Assembly: GCF_015207425.1 (NCBI RefSeq)
Contig: NZ_JADEWZ010000001.1
Span: 62,001 to 126,000, forward strand
Origin: Lusitaniella coriacea LEGE 07157
GTDB lineage: Bacteria > Cyanobacteriota > Cyanobacteriia > Cyanobacteriales > Spirulinaceae
Reading direction: 5' to 3'
Length of the DNA stretch: 64,000 nucleotides
In this document: one piece after another, positions 54,396 to 63,689 of the stretch
How the letters are laid out: every line of letters starts with the position of its first letter
Numbering within the stretch: the first letter of the stretch is position 1
Notes under the pieces: generated by a model
The model's database searches: none
Told to the model about the DNA's origin: nothing
Seen by the model: only the letters and a program-made list of their open reading frames with translations
Program-made: the position numbers and the translations under genes

Positions 54396-54640
54396 ATTTA
54401 CTAGCGCTATATTCTGCGAGATATTTGGTTGAGTTGCCGTGCAAAATAATCATGAGTTAAGTTATGACGATCGATCTTTATAGCTGACTTGCGCGATCGC
54501 CATCAAATTGCGAGCTGCCTTCCAGATTGTATGAGGATTTGGCGACCGTTGCATTAGCAAAACTAGTGCCGCGATCGTGGGGTTTCCAAGCCATAAGACA
54601 TTTCGACTATCCTGTACCTGACTCTATTCTCCACACTCCT

Positions 54641-56143
54641 CTACATTCGATGCAACTTCGTCGTCCCATCCGGTTGGTCAATCAAGCCAATTCCCTGCGC
54701 CTTGAGTTCGTCGCGAATGCGATCCGCTTCCGCAAAATTTTTCGCTTTTCGCGCCGCTTTTCGCTGTTCTAGCAACTTTTCAATCTCCGCCTCACTAAAC
54801 CCACCAATCGTCTCTGTTTTCGCCTCTAACTGCGCCTCAAAACCCAAAACTCCAGCCAACTCCACCAACGTCCGCCACTGCGCCTCTAATTCCTGGGGAG
54901 AAGTCTCCGTTTGACCTTCATGCGTCAACAAATTCCCCTCCTTCCGCAACTCCTTCGCCACCTCAAATAAGACCGCTAAACCTCCGGCGAAGTTGAAATC
55001 GTCATCCACCGCCTCTATAAATCTTTGTGCAACAGTGTTGTTCGTCGCTGAATCCCTTGATGAGGGGACGGGGAGACAGGGGGACGGCGAGATTTCCCAA
55101 CCCAACTTTTCCCCGTAAACATCCCCAAACAATAACCCCTCTTTTAAGGTATTCCAGCCATTCGTCGCCGCTTCGAGAGCATCCGGCGTGAAATCAACGG
55201 GATTGCGGTAGTGGGTTTGCAAAATAAACAGACGCACCGCCATCGGATCAACGGTTTTGGGAATCAACGACCATTTGCCATCAAGCAAATCCCGAATCGT
55301 CGTGAAATTGCCTACAGACTTCGACATCTTTTTCCCATTGACCATCACCATCTCATTGTGCAGCCAATAATTCGCTAACGGTTTCCCCGTCACTGCTTCC
55401 GATTGCGCAATTTCATTTTCGTGGTGGGGAAAGACCAAATCGCTTCCCCCCACATGAATATCAATTGTCTCTCCCAAACGCTCGCGTACCATCGCAGAAC
55501 ACTCGATGTGCCATCCGGGGCGACCCGCTCCCCAAGGAGACTCCCACGCAGGTTCTCCGGGCTTAGAACCCTTCCACAGGGCGAAATCGAAGGGGTATTT
55601 TTTCTTTGCGGCTTCCGGGTCTTCCACTTCGACCCGTCCGCTTGCACCCGCCTGCATTTCCTCCAATTTTCGTCCTGAAAGTTTCCCGTATTCGGTAAAG
55701 TTGCGAACGGAATAGTACACGTCCCCTTGAGAGGGATAGGCGTAACCTTTTTGTTCCAAATCGGAAACGAGGCGCTGAATGCCGTTTAAGGTGTGGGTGG
55801 CGCGAGGATAGGCATCGGCTTTTCCAATGTGCAAGCGTTCCATGTCTTCAAAATACGCAGCAATAAACCGTTCGGAAACCTCTTCCATTGGAACCCCTTC
55901 AGCTTTGGCGCGTTTGAGGATTTTATCGTCAATATCGGTGAAGTTTTGAATGTATTCAACTTCATATCCTCGCCATTGGAGATAGCGACGCGCCACATCC
56001 CAAATCAGACAGGTTCTGGCATGACCGAGGTGGCAATAATCGTAAACAGTGATGCCACAGCAGTACATTCTCACTTTTCCCGGTTCGAGGGTTTCAAAGA
56101 AGTCTTTACGACGAGTGAGGGTGTTGTAGAGCGTTAAGGTCAT
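54641..56143 (-). CDS. cysS: Cysteinyl-tRNA synthetase
   Basis: Charges tRNA-Cys. The 500 residues include the HIGH motif YDYCHLGHARTCL with zinc-binding Cys nearby (MYCCGITVYD), GRPGWHIECSAMVRERLG, HVGGSDLVFPHHENEIAQSE (zinc ligands Cys/His) and the KMSKS motif GKKMSKSVGNF. The C-terminal helical domain follows. A short stretch (ISPSPCLPVPSSRDS, residues ~350-363) does not belong to the family and is encoded by a G-rich dispersed repeat inserted in frame. The ATG at 56143 gives the usual MTLTLYNTLTRRK start. Confidence 0.97.
   Translation of the reverse strand: MTLTLYNTLTRRKDFFETLEPGKVRMYCCGITVYDYCHLGHARTCLIWDVARRYLQWRGYEVEYIQNFTDIDDKILKRAKAEGVPMEEVSERFIAAYFEDMERLHIGKADAYPRATHTLNGIQRLVSDLEQKGYAYPSQGDVYYSVRNFTEYGKLSGRKLEEMQAGASGRVEVEDPEAAKKKYPFDFALWKGSKPGEPAWESPWGAGRPGWHIECSAMVRERLGETIDIHVGGSDLVFPHHENEIAQSEAVTGKPLANYWLHNEMVMVNGKKMSKSVGNFTTIRDLLDGKWSLIPKTVDPMAVRLFILQTHYRNPVDFTPDALEAATNGWNTLKEGLLFGDVYGEKLGWEISPSPCLPVPSSRDSATNNTVAQRFIEAVDDDFNFAGGLAVLFEVAKELRKEGNLLTHEGQTETSPQELEAQWRTLVELAGVLGFEAQLEAKTETIGGFSEAEIEKLLEQRKAARKAKNFAEADRIRDELKAQGIGLIDQPDGTTKLHRM
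55062..55091. repeat. G-rich dispersed repeat within cysS
   Basis: GAGGGGACGGGGAGACAGGG followed by GGACGGCGAG belongs to the same type as the run at 29169-29191. It is read through in frame on the minus strand (SPSPCLPVPSS) inside cysS. Confidence 0.6.
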
Positions 56144-56177
56144 ATCAGTTATCAGTCATCAGTTATCAGCTTGTAAG

Positions 56178-56240
56178 GGTGGGTTATGCCTCAATTCGAT
56201 AGATATCGCGACAATCTACTAGTGTATTCCGTAACCCACA
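56178..56240. repeat. GGTGGGTTA-ended dispersed repeat, copy 2
   Basis: Same terminal repeat and inner motifs (CTCAATTCGATAGATATCG) as the element at 31326, with one change in the right end (TAACCCACA). It lies between the divergent cysS and CobW-family genes. Confidence 0.6.
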
Positions 56241-56420
56241 CAACCCAGACGTTCGAATGCCTTGTAAAGGAATTTGAGATTACCTATTAAAGGGAATACT
56301 TCGCACTTTAATGCAATTCCCAGTCTACGCAATAATGGAGAATAGAGAGAAGACAATTTATACTTTAGGCTTGTCTGCTCGGTTTTAATATATTTTCAGA
56401 CGTTTATCCAAAATAAAATT

Positions 56421-57485
56421 ATGCAGCCAGTTAGCACTCAACCCCAAGGATCGGGGGAAATCGATACTCAGAAACGTGGTTTGCCCGTCACGATTATTAC
56501 GGGATTCCTCGGTAGCGGCAAAACAACCCTCCTCAACCACATCTTAAGCAATCAAGAAGGGTTAAAAACAGCCGTTTTGGTCAATGAGTTTGGCGAAATT
56601 GGCATTGATAACGAACTAATTGTCACCACCGATGACAATATGGTGGAACTGAACAATGGTTGCATTTGCTGCACGATTAATGAAGATTTAGTCAATGCGG
56701 TTTATAACGTCCTCGAACGGCAAGATCAAATCGATTATCTTGTAGTTGAAACGACGGGATTAGCTGACCCGCTTCCGGTTGCACTCACGTTTTTGGGGAC
56801 GGAGTTGCGAGATATGACCCGGTTGGATTCGATTGTGACGGTGGTTGATTCGGAAAATTTCAGTTTGGATTTATTTAACAGCGAGGCGGCGTACAGTCAG
56901 ATTGCTTACGGTGATGCGATCCTATTGAATAAAATCGATTTGGTGGATGAGGGGGATGTGGATTCGTTGGAGGTGAGAATTCGCGATATTAAATCCGACG
57001 CTAGGATATTGCGCACTAAAAATTCGGAAGTGCCTTTACCATTGATTCTGAGTGTGGGTTTGTTTGAGTCGGATCGGTATTTTGCACAGTCTGAGTCGAA
57101 ACACGAGCATCACGACCACGAGCATCATAACCACGAACATCACGACCACGAACATCACGACCACGAACACGACCATCACGATCATTCCGACCACTTAGCA
57201 AATGATGGTTTTACCTCACTTTCCTTCCAAAGTGATAAACCGTTAGCGATTAAGAAGTTTCAACATTTCCTCGACCATCAGCTTTCGGAAAATATCTTCC
57301 GTGCGAAGGGGATTTTGTGGTTTAAGGAGAGTCCGAGTCGCCATATTTTCCATTTAAGCGGGAAGCGGTTTTCGATTGAGGATGATGAGTGGAAGGGAGA
57401 GAAGAAGAATCAGTTGGTGTTAATCGGTCAAAATTTAGACCACGACAAACTGCGAGAACAATTAGAAGTGTGTGTTTGTAGTTAA
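56421..57485 (+). CDS. CobW/COG0523-family GTPase metallochaperone with His-rich loop
   Basis: 354 residues. Walker A GFLGSGKTTLLNHIL, switch VNEFGEIGIDNELIV, the metal-binding CxCC motif NNGCICCTINEDL, ETTGLADPLPV and NKIDLVDEG. A run of His/Asp/Glu (about residues 217-255, HEHHDHEHH type) lies between the GTPase and C-terminal domain, which has GILWFKESPSRHIFHLSGKR. COG0523 members deliver zinc or another metal to client enzymes in a GTP-dependent way; the His loop suggests zinc, nickel or cobalt storage. No Zur box is evident. Cobalamin synthesis is less likely since no cob genes are near. Confidence 0.92.
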   Translation: MQPVSTQPQGSGEIDTQKRGLPVTIITGFLGSGKTTLLNHILSNQEGLKTAVLVNEFGEIGIDNELIVTTDDNMVELNNGCICCTINEDLVNAVYNVLERQDQIDYLVVETTGLADPLPVALTFLGTELRDMTRLDSIVTVVDSENFSLDLFNSEAAYSQIAYGDAILLNKIDLVDEGDVDSLEVRIRDIKSDARILRTKNSEVPLPLILSVGLFESDRYFAQSESKHEHHDHEHHNHEHHDHEHHDHEHDHHDHSDHLANDGFTSLSFQSDKPLAIKKFQHFLDHQLSENIFRAKGILWFKESPSRHIFHLSGKRFSIEDDEWKGEKKNQLVLIGQNLDHDKLREQLEVCVCS

Positions 57486-57547
57486 TTGTGGAGATCCCCT
57501 TCTTAATCCCATTTTTGAAGGGCGAGGATAAGGGATTGTGGAAGCGA

Positions 57548-59311
57548 TTAATCAGAAGGGGGTTTGGGCGTGTAGGCGATCGCGCGATCGCGTCCCTCCT
57601 CTTTTGCTTGGTATAATGCCCGATCTGCCCGTTCGATTAATTCTTTGGGAGAGAGGTCGTCTGACTTGGCATTGACGCTTGCCACGCCGCAACTGAGAGT
57701 GACGTATTCGCTCTTTGCTTTCGTGTAGGTATGGGGAATTTGGAGCGCTTGAACATTGCTTTGAATCCGTTCGGCAATTCTCACGGCTTGGTCGATTTGG
57801 GCTTTGGGGAGAATGACGACAAATTCTTCCCCGCCATAACGAGCCACCAGATCGGTCATTCGCACGGAATTGCACATTGCTTTAGCCACTTGTTGCAAGC
57901 ATCGATCCCCGGCTTGATGACCGTAGTTATCGTTGTAGAGCTTAAAACAGTCCACATCGCAGAAAATCAACGATAAATTCTGTTGCAGGTTGATATTGCG
58001 CTCCCAAGCTTGCAGAAGAAACTTGTCAAAGGTTCCCCGATTGGCAACTTGCGTCAAGTTATCCAAAGAGGCGAGACGCTGTAATTTTTGGCTGCGCTTG
58101 ACTGCACTGGCGATTGCAGAACCAATAAGAGCGAAGAGGGGAGTGATTGAGGGAATCCACCAACCGGCGAGAAAGGCGAGGTAACCGCTACCAAGCGTAC
58201 CGAGACTCAGCACGATTAAACCCGTACTCAAAACGACTTTACGAGAAACCTTTTTCAGGGATTTTGTCTCGATAACCAGAAAATAGAACCCCGTTCCAAT
58301 TCCAGACCAAACCAAGACATACAACCACTCCAGGGGATCGGGAAGGACTTGAAAGAGGGGACGATGACCTAAAGCTGCATCGACGATCTGACTGGTGAGA
58401 TTGGCGTGAATGACTACGCCGGGAGTGAGGTCGCGTTCGTTGCTAAAGCTCTTGCTGTAGGGGGTTGGATACATATCCTTGAGGCTGATGGCGACCGAGC
58501 CAATCAGGATCGCGCGATCGCGGAATGTACCTTCAGGAACGCGATCGCTCAGTACGTCAGACAGAGAGACGGTCTGAAAATTATTCTGTACCCCTCGAAA
58601 GTTCAAGAGGATTTGATAGCCTCCGTTATCGACGCGAACGTAGCTGCCATCGTATTGAAGAAGCGGCGAAAATTTGGCTTTCCCCAGGATAATGTGTTGT
58701 CGCTTGGGATCGATATATTCCGCCTCGATTCCCCGTTCCCTCAAATACATGAGAGCGAGTTTTGCCCCCAAACTGAGTTCGACGGGCGAGTTGAGGGAGG
58801 TTTGCACTGAAATTAATCCGCGACGAATCTTCCCGTCGCCATCTAGTACGAGATCCGCTAAAGCCAAGCGATTGAGTTGTGCGAGAGTGGGATGGGGTTT
58901 GACTTGGGTTTCGACCCGTTTCTGTACGCCGATGAGGTTGGGGGTTGATTTGATAACCTCGACGAGTTCTTCAGAACCGGGTTCGACGGGTAAATCTCGA
59001 TACAGGTCTAAGCCAATGACAACGGGGCGATCGCGCTGAATTTTTTGAATTAAATCTGCGAGTCCGCGATCGGAAATGGGCCACTGACCCAACTCAGTCA
59101 GATCGTCATCGTCAATGGTAATCAGTACAATCCGAGAATCGGGCGGTTCTTGGGGACGTTGGCGGAAAAATCGATCCAGCACTGCCCATTCAAGAACCTG
59201 AAAAATGCCAAGATATTGTAGGGCAATAACCAAAGCTGCAACACAGGGCGTAACGATCGCAGCGCCGCATATTTTTTTGAGATACTCATTCAACTGCGAT
59301 CGATTGACCAT
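57548..59311 (-). CDS. CHASE2-GGDEF diguanylate cyclase
   Basis: The 587-residue membrane sensor makes c-di-GMP. An N-terminal transmembrane helix (AAIVTPCVAALVIALQYLG) precedes the extracellular CHASE2 domain (RIVLITIDDDDLTELGQWPI, VVIGLDLYRDLPVEPGSEEL, GTFRDRAILIGSVAISLKDM). Three helices follow (about residues 330-405), then GGDEF with DNLTQVANRGTFDKFL, FCDVDCFKLYNDNYGHQAGD and the active site LVARYGGEEFVVILP. The inhibitory RxxD site (RMTD) sits five residues before GGEEF, so product feedback is expected. The DUF928 gene is next upstream on the same strand, 94 bases away. Confidence 0.95.
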   Translation of the reverse strand: MVNRSQLNEYLKKICGAAIVTPCVAALVIALQYLGIFQVLEWAVLDRFFRQRPQEPPDSRIVLITIDDDDLTELGQWPISDRGLADLIQKIQRDRPVVIGLDLYRDLPVEPGSEELVEVIKSTPNLIGVQKRVETQVKPHPTLAQLNRLALADLVLDGDGKIRRGLISVQTSLNSPVELSLGAKLALMYLRERGIEAEYIDPKRQHIILGKAKFSPLLQYDGSYVRVDNGGYQILLNFRGVQNNFQTVSLSDVLSDRVPEGTFRDRAILIGSVAISLKDMYPTPYSKSFSNERDLTPGVVIHANLTSQIVDAALGHRPLFQVLPDPLEWLYVLVWSGIGTGFYFLVIETKSLKKVSRKVVLSTGLIVLSLGTLGSGYLAFLAGWWIPSITPLFALIGSAIASAVKRSQKLQRLASLDNLTQVANRGTFDKFLLQAWERNINLQQNLSLIFCDVDCFKLYNDNYGHQAGDRCLQQVAKAMCNSVRMTDLVARYGGEEFVVILPKAQIDQAVRIAERIQSNVQALQIPHTYTKAKSEYVTLSCGVASVNAKSDDLSPKELIERADRALYQAKEEGRDRAIAYTPKPPSD

Positions 59312-59405
59312 GTATCCGCTATTTGCAAAAAGTTCTCTGTTTTTGGTTGAAGCGCGCGATCGCTCCTATTGAGGTTTGTCCCTCACCAAATCGGAAAACG
59401 CGATA

Positions 59406-59951
59406 TTAACGACTGGAGACTTGAGAAGAATCCACTCGTTGAATTGTTCCGTGGAATGTCGGATCGCTGGGATCGATGGTTTGCTGGCACTTCAACCCAA
59501 GCGACCATCGATAGGTCTGATTCGGTTCGAGAGCGGGAGCATCTGATGACAGTCGCACTTGAAATTTACCAGGGGTATCGGGCATGGCGACTTCTCCGTG
59601 GTAGTCGTACTCTTCCGTTGCATCTCTAACAGTGATAAACAGTTTGGTGGCGACGGTTTTGGGAATATAAACGGCAAAGGTTGGATGTTCTGCCTCGGTT
59701 TGGATAGTTTGAGGCATCAAAACGCTAAATCCAGGTCGATCGAGATCGTCTGCCACACAGCGTTTGCTATCGCGAGACGCACCGCCAACTGTACTGTGGG
59801 GCGTACCGTTATTCGGGGGGACGAACAAAGTATCTACTAGCTGTATTTCAAGAGAGGCATTTTGAGCCTCAAGACGACTTGGAAAGAGCGATTCCGATAG
59901 GAGTGGAACGGAGAAAAGACTGAGTAGGAGGAAGGTTTTTGGGGAGGTCAT
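59406..59951 (-). CDS. DUF928 exported protein, C-terminally short
   Basis: The 181-residue protein has a signal peptide (MTSPKTFLLLSLFSVPLLSE) and the start of a DUF928 domain: VGGASRDSKRC, FSVLMPQTIQTEAEHPTFAV, then YDYHGEVAMPDTPGKFQVRL and YRWSLGLKCQQ. In other members the domain continues with a GWIQRV-type helical segment for about 50 residues; here it stops at TIQRVDSSQVSSR. No continuation is found in other frames over the ~95 bases to the next gene, so the 3' part seems lost. The function of DUF928 is unknown, though it often neighbours CHAT/TPR and CHASE2 genes, as here. The ATG at 59951 is preferred over an open frame to 59996. Confidence 0.8.
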   Translation of the reverse strand: MTSPKTFLLLSLFSVPLLSESLFPSRLEAQNASLEIQLVDTLFVPPNNGTPHSTVGGASRDSKRCVADDLDRPGFSVLMPQTIQTEAEHPTFAVYIPKTVATKLFITVRDATEEYDYHGEVAMPDTPGKFQVRLSSDAPALEPNQTYRWSLGLKCQQTIDPSDPTFHGTIQRVDSSQVSSR

Positions 59952-60177
59952 GACTTGGCTAAACCCGATTGGCGCATTTGGACAAATTGTTAGCAAACTT
60001 CATACCGCTCGACAGAAACTGTATTAAGTTGAGAGGATTCATACAGTTGAGTGTTGAGCGTTGTACACTCGCTCATCTTTCGGTATCTATAAATTATATA
60101 ATTCTGAGTTTATCTTAAGCATATTCTTTGACTCCAAAAGTAACAAGGATCCATATCACAGATTGTTGAAATTCAAG

Positions 60178-62823
60178 CTATAACCAGTTGCCCACCAGAA
60201 CGAAAGGAGCCCAGTAGTAGGGATGTTGATAGGGTTCTTGTTTGAGTAGGGAGAGTTGGGCTTGGCGAAGGGCTTCGGCTCGGTTGGTTTTCGCGATCGC
60301 GAACTGGCGATACAATTCAACCATCATCTCAGTAGTCGATCGATCGTTGACTGACCAGAGGGTTGCAATGGTGCTGCGCGCGCCAGAACGCACCGCGAGT
60401 CCTGCTAATCCCAGTGCCGCGCGATCGTCTCCAGAGGCGGTTTGACAGGCGCTGAGGACGAGAAGTTCGAGGGGGGTTTCCCCCTGTTGTCCCCGGTGTT
60501 TGAGCAGTTGAGCGAGTTCGTTGACATCCATGGGTTTATCCCAGGCGAGAAGGAAGGTATCTTCGGACTTGGAGCTGAATTGACCGTGGGTGGCGAGGTG
60601 AATTGCGGGAGTGGGGAGATTTTGAATTAGGGTTTCGAGATTCGTGCTGGTGAATTGTTCGTCTAGGAGAATCTTTGAGGGAACTTTGCTTGTAATCTGC
60701 TCGATTTCGCGAGAAACACCCGGCAATGCCGAAAAACCATGACGTGCGACCGTTAACCCTCCGGCGACGGATCTCAGTTCGATGTTTTGGAGCGATCGCG
60801 GTTCTAAGAGTTGCAGTCCTGGAGTGAGGGCGACGCTATAGTTTTCAATCAGGTAATGTTCGCCGTCGTAAAGTGCTGCCATTGGCAGATTCCGCAGTCC
60901 GCCATCGAGGACAAAAACGAGGGTTTTAATCTCCTGCTGGGCGAGTTCGCTTTCCAGGGGACGAACGATCCAATCGTACAGGGTTTGCGAGAGACGCAAT
61001 CGCCGCTTGTCGGAGAGTGCTGGGTTCATCGACGCGCGTAGGTTGCGAAGGGTCTGTTCAATTTCCTCTTGGGGAAGGAGGGTTTCGTAGCTTTTTAGGG
61101 GTTGTCCGGGGAGGGAGAGAATAACGGCGAGGCGATCGCGCAAAATAATGGGATAAATGACCGCAGCCGCGCGATCGCGTCCGTTGATGATCGTATCGAT
61201 TTGTTCCGCTTTGGCATCGAGACAGGCGGTGCGGAAGAAGTTTTCCAGTTCCGCCAATTGTAGGGATTCGATGACATTGCGCGCTTGACGGAGGTTATCG
61301 GGGGAAGGGGATTTGAGCAACAAACTGACTAAATGGCGATAGATGGGTTCGATTTCTTCTTGAAAGGAGAAGCGCACGTCGGGGTTCATTGCCGCGAGAT
61401 CGCCGCGCAGGGATTGCAGGATTTTGAAAGCTTCCTTATTCGCCGCGATCGCGCTTTTCATCTCTCCTTCTTTCGCTAAAATTCGCGCGAGTTGCCATTG
61501 CCATTGATAGGCAATATCCGTTGCCTGGATTTGTTGCGACAGGTTTAAGGCTTTTTGAGTCAAATTTTGAGCTTCTTGTAATTGTTGCTGCTGTTCGTAG
61601 AGTTTCCCCAAAGTTCCCAGGGCAAAGGATTCCGCGCGAATATCTTGCAATTGTTTGGCTTTGTTAGCTGCCCCAGCGAGTTGCCGCGCGATCTCGCCGG
61701 GACGAAGCATCTCTGCCATACTTGTGGCTTGTTGCGCTAATTGCATCGCACTCTCGGCAAAATTCACCTGAGCGTAAATCGCATCGCGACTGGGGGGCAA
61801 TCGATCGAGGTTTGCTTGAATTTGCGGTAGTAATTGCCGTACCTCAGAACCCGGCGGAACTCCAATAACAAGGCGCAGTTGATTGAGTTGTGCTTCGAGT
61901 TGATTGAGGGGATGGGCAGAACGTTGAATGGCTTGTTGATAGTATTGCAGTGCCGCTTCAGTCGCGTCGAGCATTCGGGCAGCATTCCCCAAACTCAATA
62001 AAATCGCAGCGCATTCCTCTGTCATCTCCAATCTTTGCGCGATCGCGAGACTTTGTTTTAAAACTTCTTGAGACTCTTCAATATTCCCCACCATTTGCAT
62101 CACAATCCCTAAATTGTGCAATCCCGCCACTTTAATTGAAGAGTCAGACTGTTTGCTGAGTTGGGTTTGAACATTTTCGAGCAATTTGCGCGATCGCTGG
62201 AACATCCCCAAACTTTGCAAGGCTTGCGCTTGGTTGATTTGGCTGCCTAAAACCCCCGTGTCGTCCCCGGCATCGCCGTAGGCGCGTTCGGCAGTTTGCC
62301 AAGTTTTAAGCGCAGCTTCTGCTTGCCCTGCGGACAGTTGCAAGCGACCTTGCACATTCAAGGCTTGACCCAAAAGGATCGCGTTGGGGTTAGTTTGCAA
62401 GAGTTCTAAGCTTTTCGCGATCGCGGAACGGGCTTTTTCCCACTCTCCTAAATTTTGATACGCCAAGGAGAGATAATTCAGGGCGACCGCTTGGTTGGGA
62501 ATATCCCCCACCTGTTCGTAACGCTGTGCGGCTCGCTGCCAAGTCACAACGGCTTCTGATAAACGTCCCGCATCATAACTTGCTTTTCCGCGATCGAGCA
62601 GTGCGGAGAGTTCTGAGGTTGCAATGGCTTGAGATTGAGGAAAAATAGAAGATTTTGACTCAAAATGGCGCGCCGTAGCAGGTGCAGTCACCAACAAAAA
62701 ACCACACAAAACCAATCCTAAAAAAGAGAGAAACTTCCGATTATTCCTGGAAAATTTACCAATCCAAAAGATTGAGAACAGTCTAAAAGGAGTGTAATTA
62801 GAAATGCGTAAGTTTAGTTTCAT
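60178..62823 (-). CDS. TPR-CHAT protease (881 aa)
   Basis: Third CHAT peptidase in the window. An N-terminal hydrophobic helix (FLSFLGLVLCGFLLVTAPAT) acts as signal. TPR-like helices run from about residue 75 to 520 (for example NQAVALNYLSLAYQNLGEWE, HNLGIVMQMVGNIEESQEVL). CHAT starts at about residue 590, with the catalytic His in AIHLATHGQFSSKSED and the Cys in LLVLSACQTASGDDRAALG. ATLWSVNDRSTTEMMVELYR and YYWAPFVLVGNWL end it. The catalytic pair is intact. It lies close to DUF928 and CHASE2-GGDEF genes on the same strand. Confidence 0.94.
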   Translation of the reverse strand: MKLNLRISNYTPFRLFSIFWIGKFSRNNRKFLSFLGLVLCGFLLVTAPATARHFESKSSIFPQSQAIATSELSALLDRGKASYDAGRLSEAVVTWQRAAQRYEQVGDIPNQAVALNYLSLAYQNLGEWEKARSAIAKSLELLQTNPNAILLGQALNVQGRLQLSAGQAEAALKTWQTAERAYGDAGDDTGVLGSQINQAQALQSLGMFQRSRKLLENVQTQLSKQSDSSIKVAGLHNLGIVMQMVGNIEESQEVLKQSLAIAQRLEMTEECAAILLSLGNAARMLDATEAALQYYQQAIQRSAHPLNQLEAQLNQLRLVIGVPPGSEVRQLLPQIQANLDRLPPSRDAIYAQVNFAESAMQLAQQATSMAEMLRPGEIARQLAGAANKAKQLQDIRAESFALGTLGKLYEQQQQLQEAQNLTQKALNLSQQIQATDIAYQWQWQLARILAKEGEMKSAIAANKEAFKILQSLRGDLAAMNPDVRFSFQEEIEPIYRHLVSLLLKSPSPDNLRQARNVIESLQLAELENFFRTACLDAKAEQIDTIINGRDRAAAVIYPIILRDRLAVILSLPGQPLKSYETLLPQEEIEQTLRNLRASMNPALSDKRRLRLSQTLYDWIVRPLESELAQQEIKTLVFVLDGGLRNLPMAALYDGEHYLIENYSVALTPGLQLLEPRSLQNIELRSVAGGLTVARHGFSALPGVSREIEQITSKVPSKILLDEQFTSTNLETLIQNLPTPAIHLATHGQFSSKSEDTFLLAWDKPMDVNELAQLLKHRGQQGETPLELLVLSACQTASGDDRAALGLAGLAVRSGARSTIATLWSVNDRSTTEMMVELYRQFAIAKTNRAEALRQAQLSLLKQEPYQHPYYWAPFVLVGNWL

Positions 62824-62882
62824 AAGACCCGTCCAACAATAAAATCGAGTTTCAAACTTATTAATGGATTCGGTCTATTGTT

Positions 62883-63689
62883 CTACTCCAAATCCGCCTC
62901 ATCCAGCTCGATCCCCATTTCCCTCAAGCGTTCTGCTAATCGAGTAGCTTTTTGCTCCGCGCGATCGGCACGTTGTTTCTCTTGTTCTGCACGCTGTCTT
63001 TCCACCTCCGCTTTCTCATCGCCAATCAATAACAAATTTCCTTCAAAATCCCACCACCGCAGCCATAATTGAGTTTGATTTTGGTAAGTTCCGTGCCACA
63101 GACCCAGTTCGACTCCCAAGGGCGCGATCGCGTAACGACTATTCCCATTGGGATGCAGCCGTTGATAGGAAAAATCCTGCAAGTGATATACCTCTAGTCT
63201 TCCCGTTTTAATCTCATAAATTCCATAGTAGGGAATGCGAATAATCTGTTCGTACACCCAAAACTTTCCTGGTCGAGTCGTTTCCCCTCCCATCGAGACA
63301 GATAAAGGGGTTGCATCCCGCTCCGGGGAACCATCGCCACTGGCAAATTCCAAAGCAATCAAAGGCGCTCTCAGCTCTCGCCAGAAGACGTAAGAACGGC
63401 GAATTTCCCCATTCAGCAAAGGGGGGACGTTGGGAACGTAAAACCAATCTGGAGCTTCTGCACCTCGCTCTGGGGGATCGGTTTGTCGCCAATAAATGCC
63501 GCAGTCTTGACCGATCGCGTACTGACCGTCAGGATGGCATTGTTGCAAAATTGAGCCGATCGAATCGGTTAATAGAATACTTTGAGGATGCTCTTGAAAA
63601 TTTTTCACGAACGTACCGTCTGATTCTGGCAATTGGGTATGATCCAGAAGGGGAGAAAGCGACTCAATAGGGGTTGCAATTTCTGTCAT
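62883..63689 (-). CDS. Uma2 family endonuclease-fold protein (DUF820) with coiled-coil tail
   Basis: The 268-residue protein has a PD-(D/E)XK-like core: GQYAIGQDCGIYWRQ, APDWFYVPNVPP (catalytic-type Asp), APLIALEFASGDGSPERD (Glu), and PYYGIYEIKTGRLEVYHL. A C-terminal Arg/Glu-rich coiled coil (VERQRAEQEKQRADRAEQKA) follows, then GIELDEADLE. This group is very abundant in cyanobacteria; DNA cleavage has not been shown for most members and the biological role is unknown. The ATG at 63689 is natural. Confidence 0.9.
   Translation of the reverse strand: MTEIATPIESLSPLLDHTQLPESDGTFVKNFQEHPQSILLTDSIGSILQQCHPDGQYAIGQDCGIYWRQTDPPERGAEAPDWFYVPNVPPLLNGEIRRSYVFWRELRAPLIALEFASGDGSPERDATPLSVSMGGETTRPGKFWVYEQIIRIPYYGIYEIKTGRLEVYHLQDFSYQRLHPNGNSRYAIAPLGVELGLWHGTYQNQTQLWLRWWDFEGNLLLIGDEKAEVERQRAEQEKQRADRAEQKATRLAERLREMGIELDEADLE

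Noticed and set aside
57100-57190. Repeated CACGACCACGAACAT units in the CobW-family gene as a possible CRISPR-like array
   Set aside because: They are an in-frame His/Asp/Glu-rich metal-binding loop without spacers.
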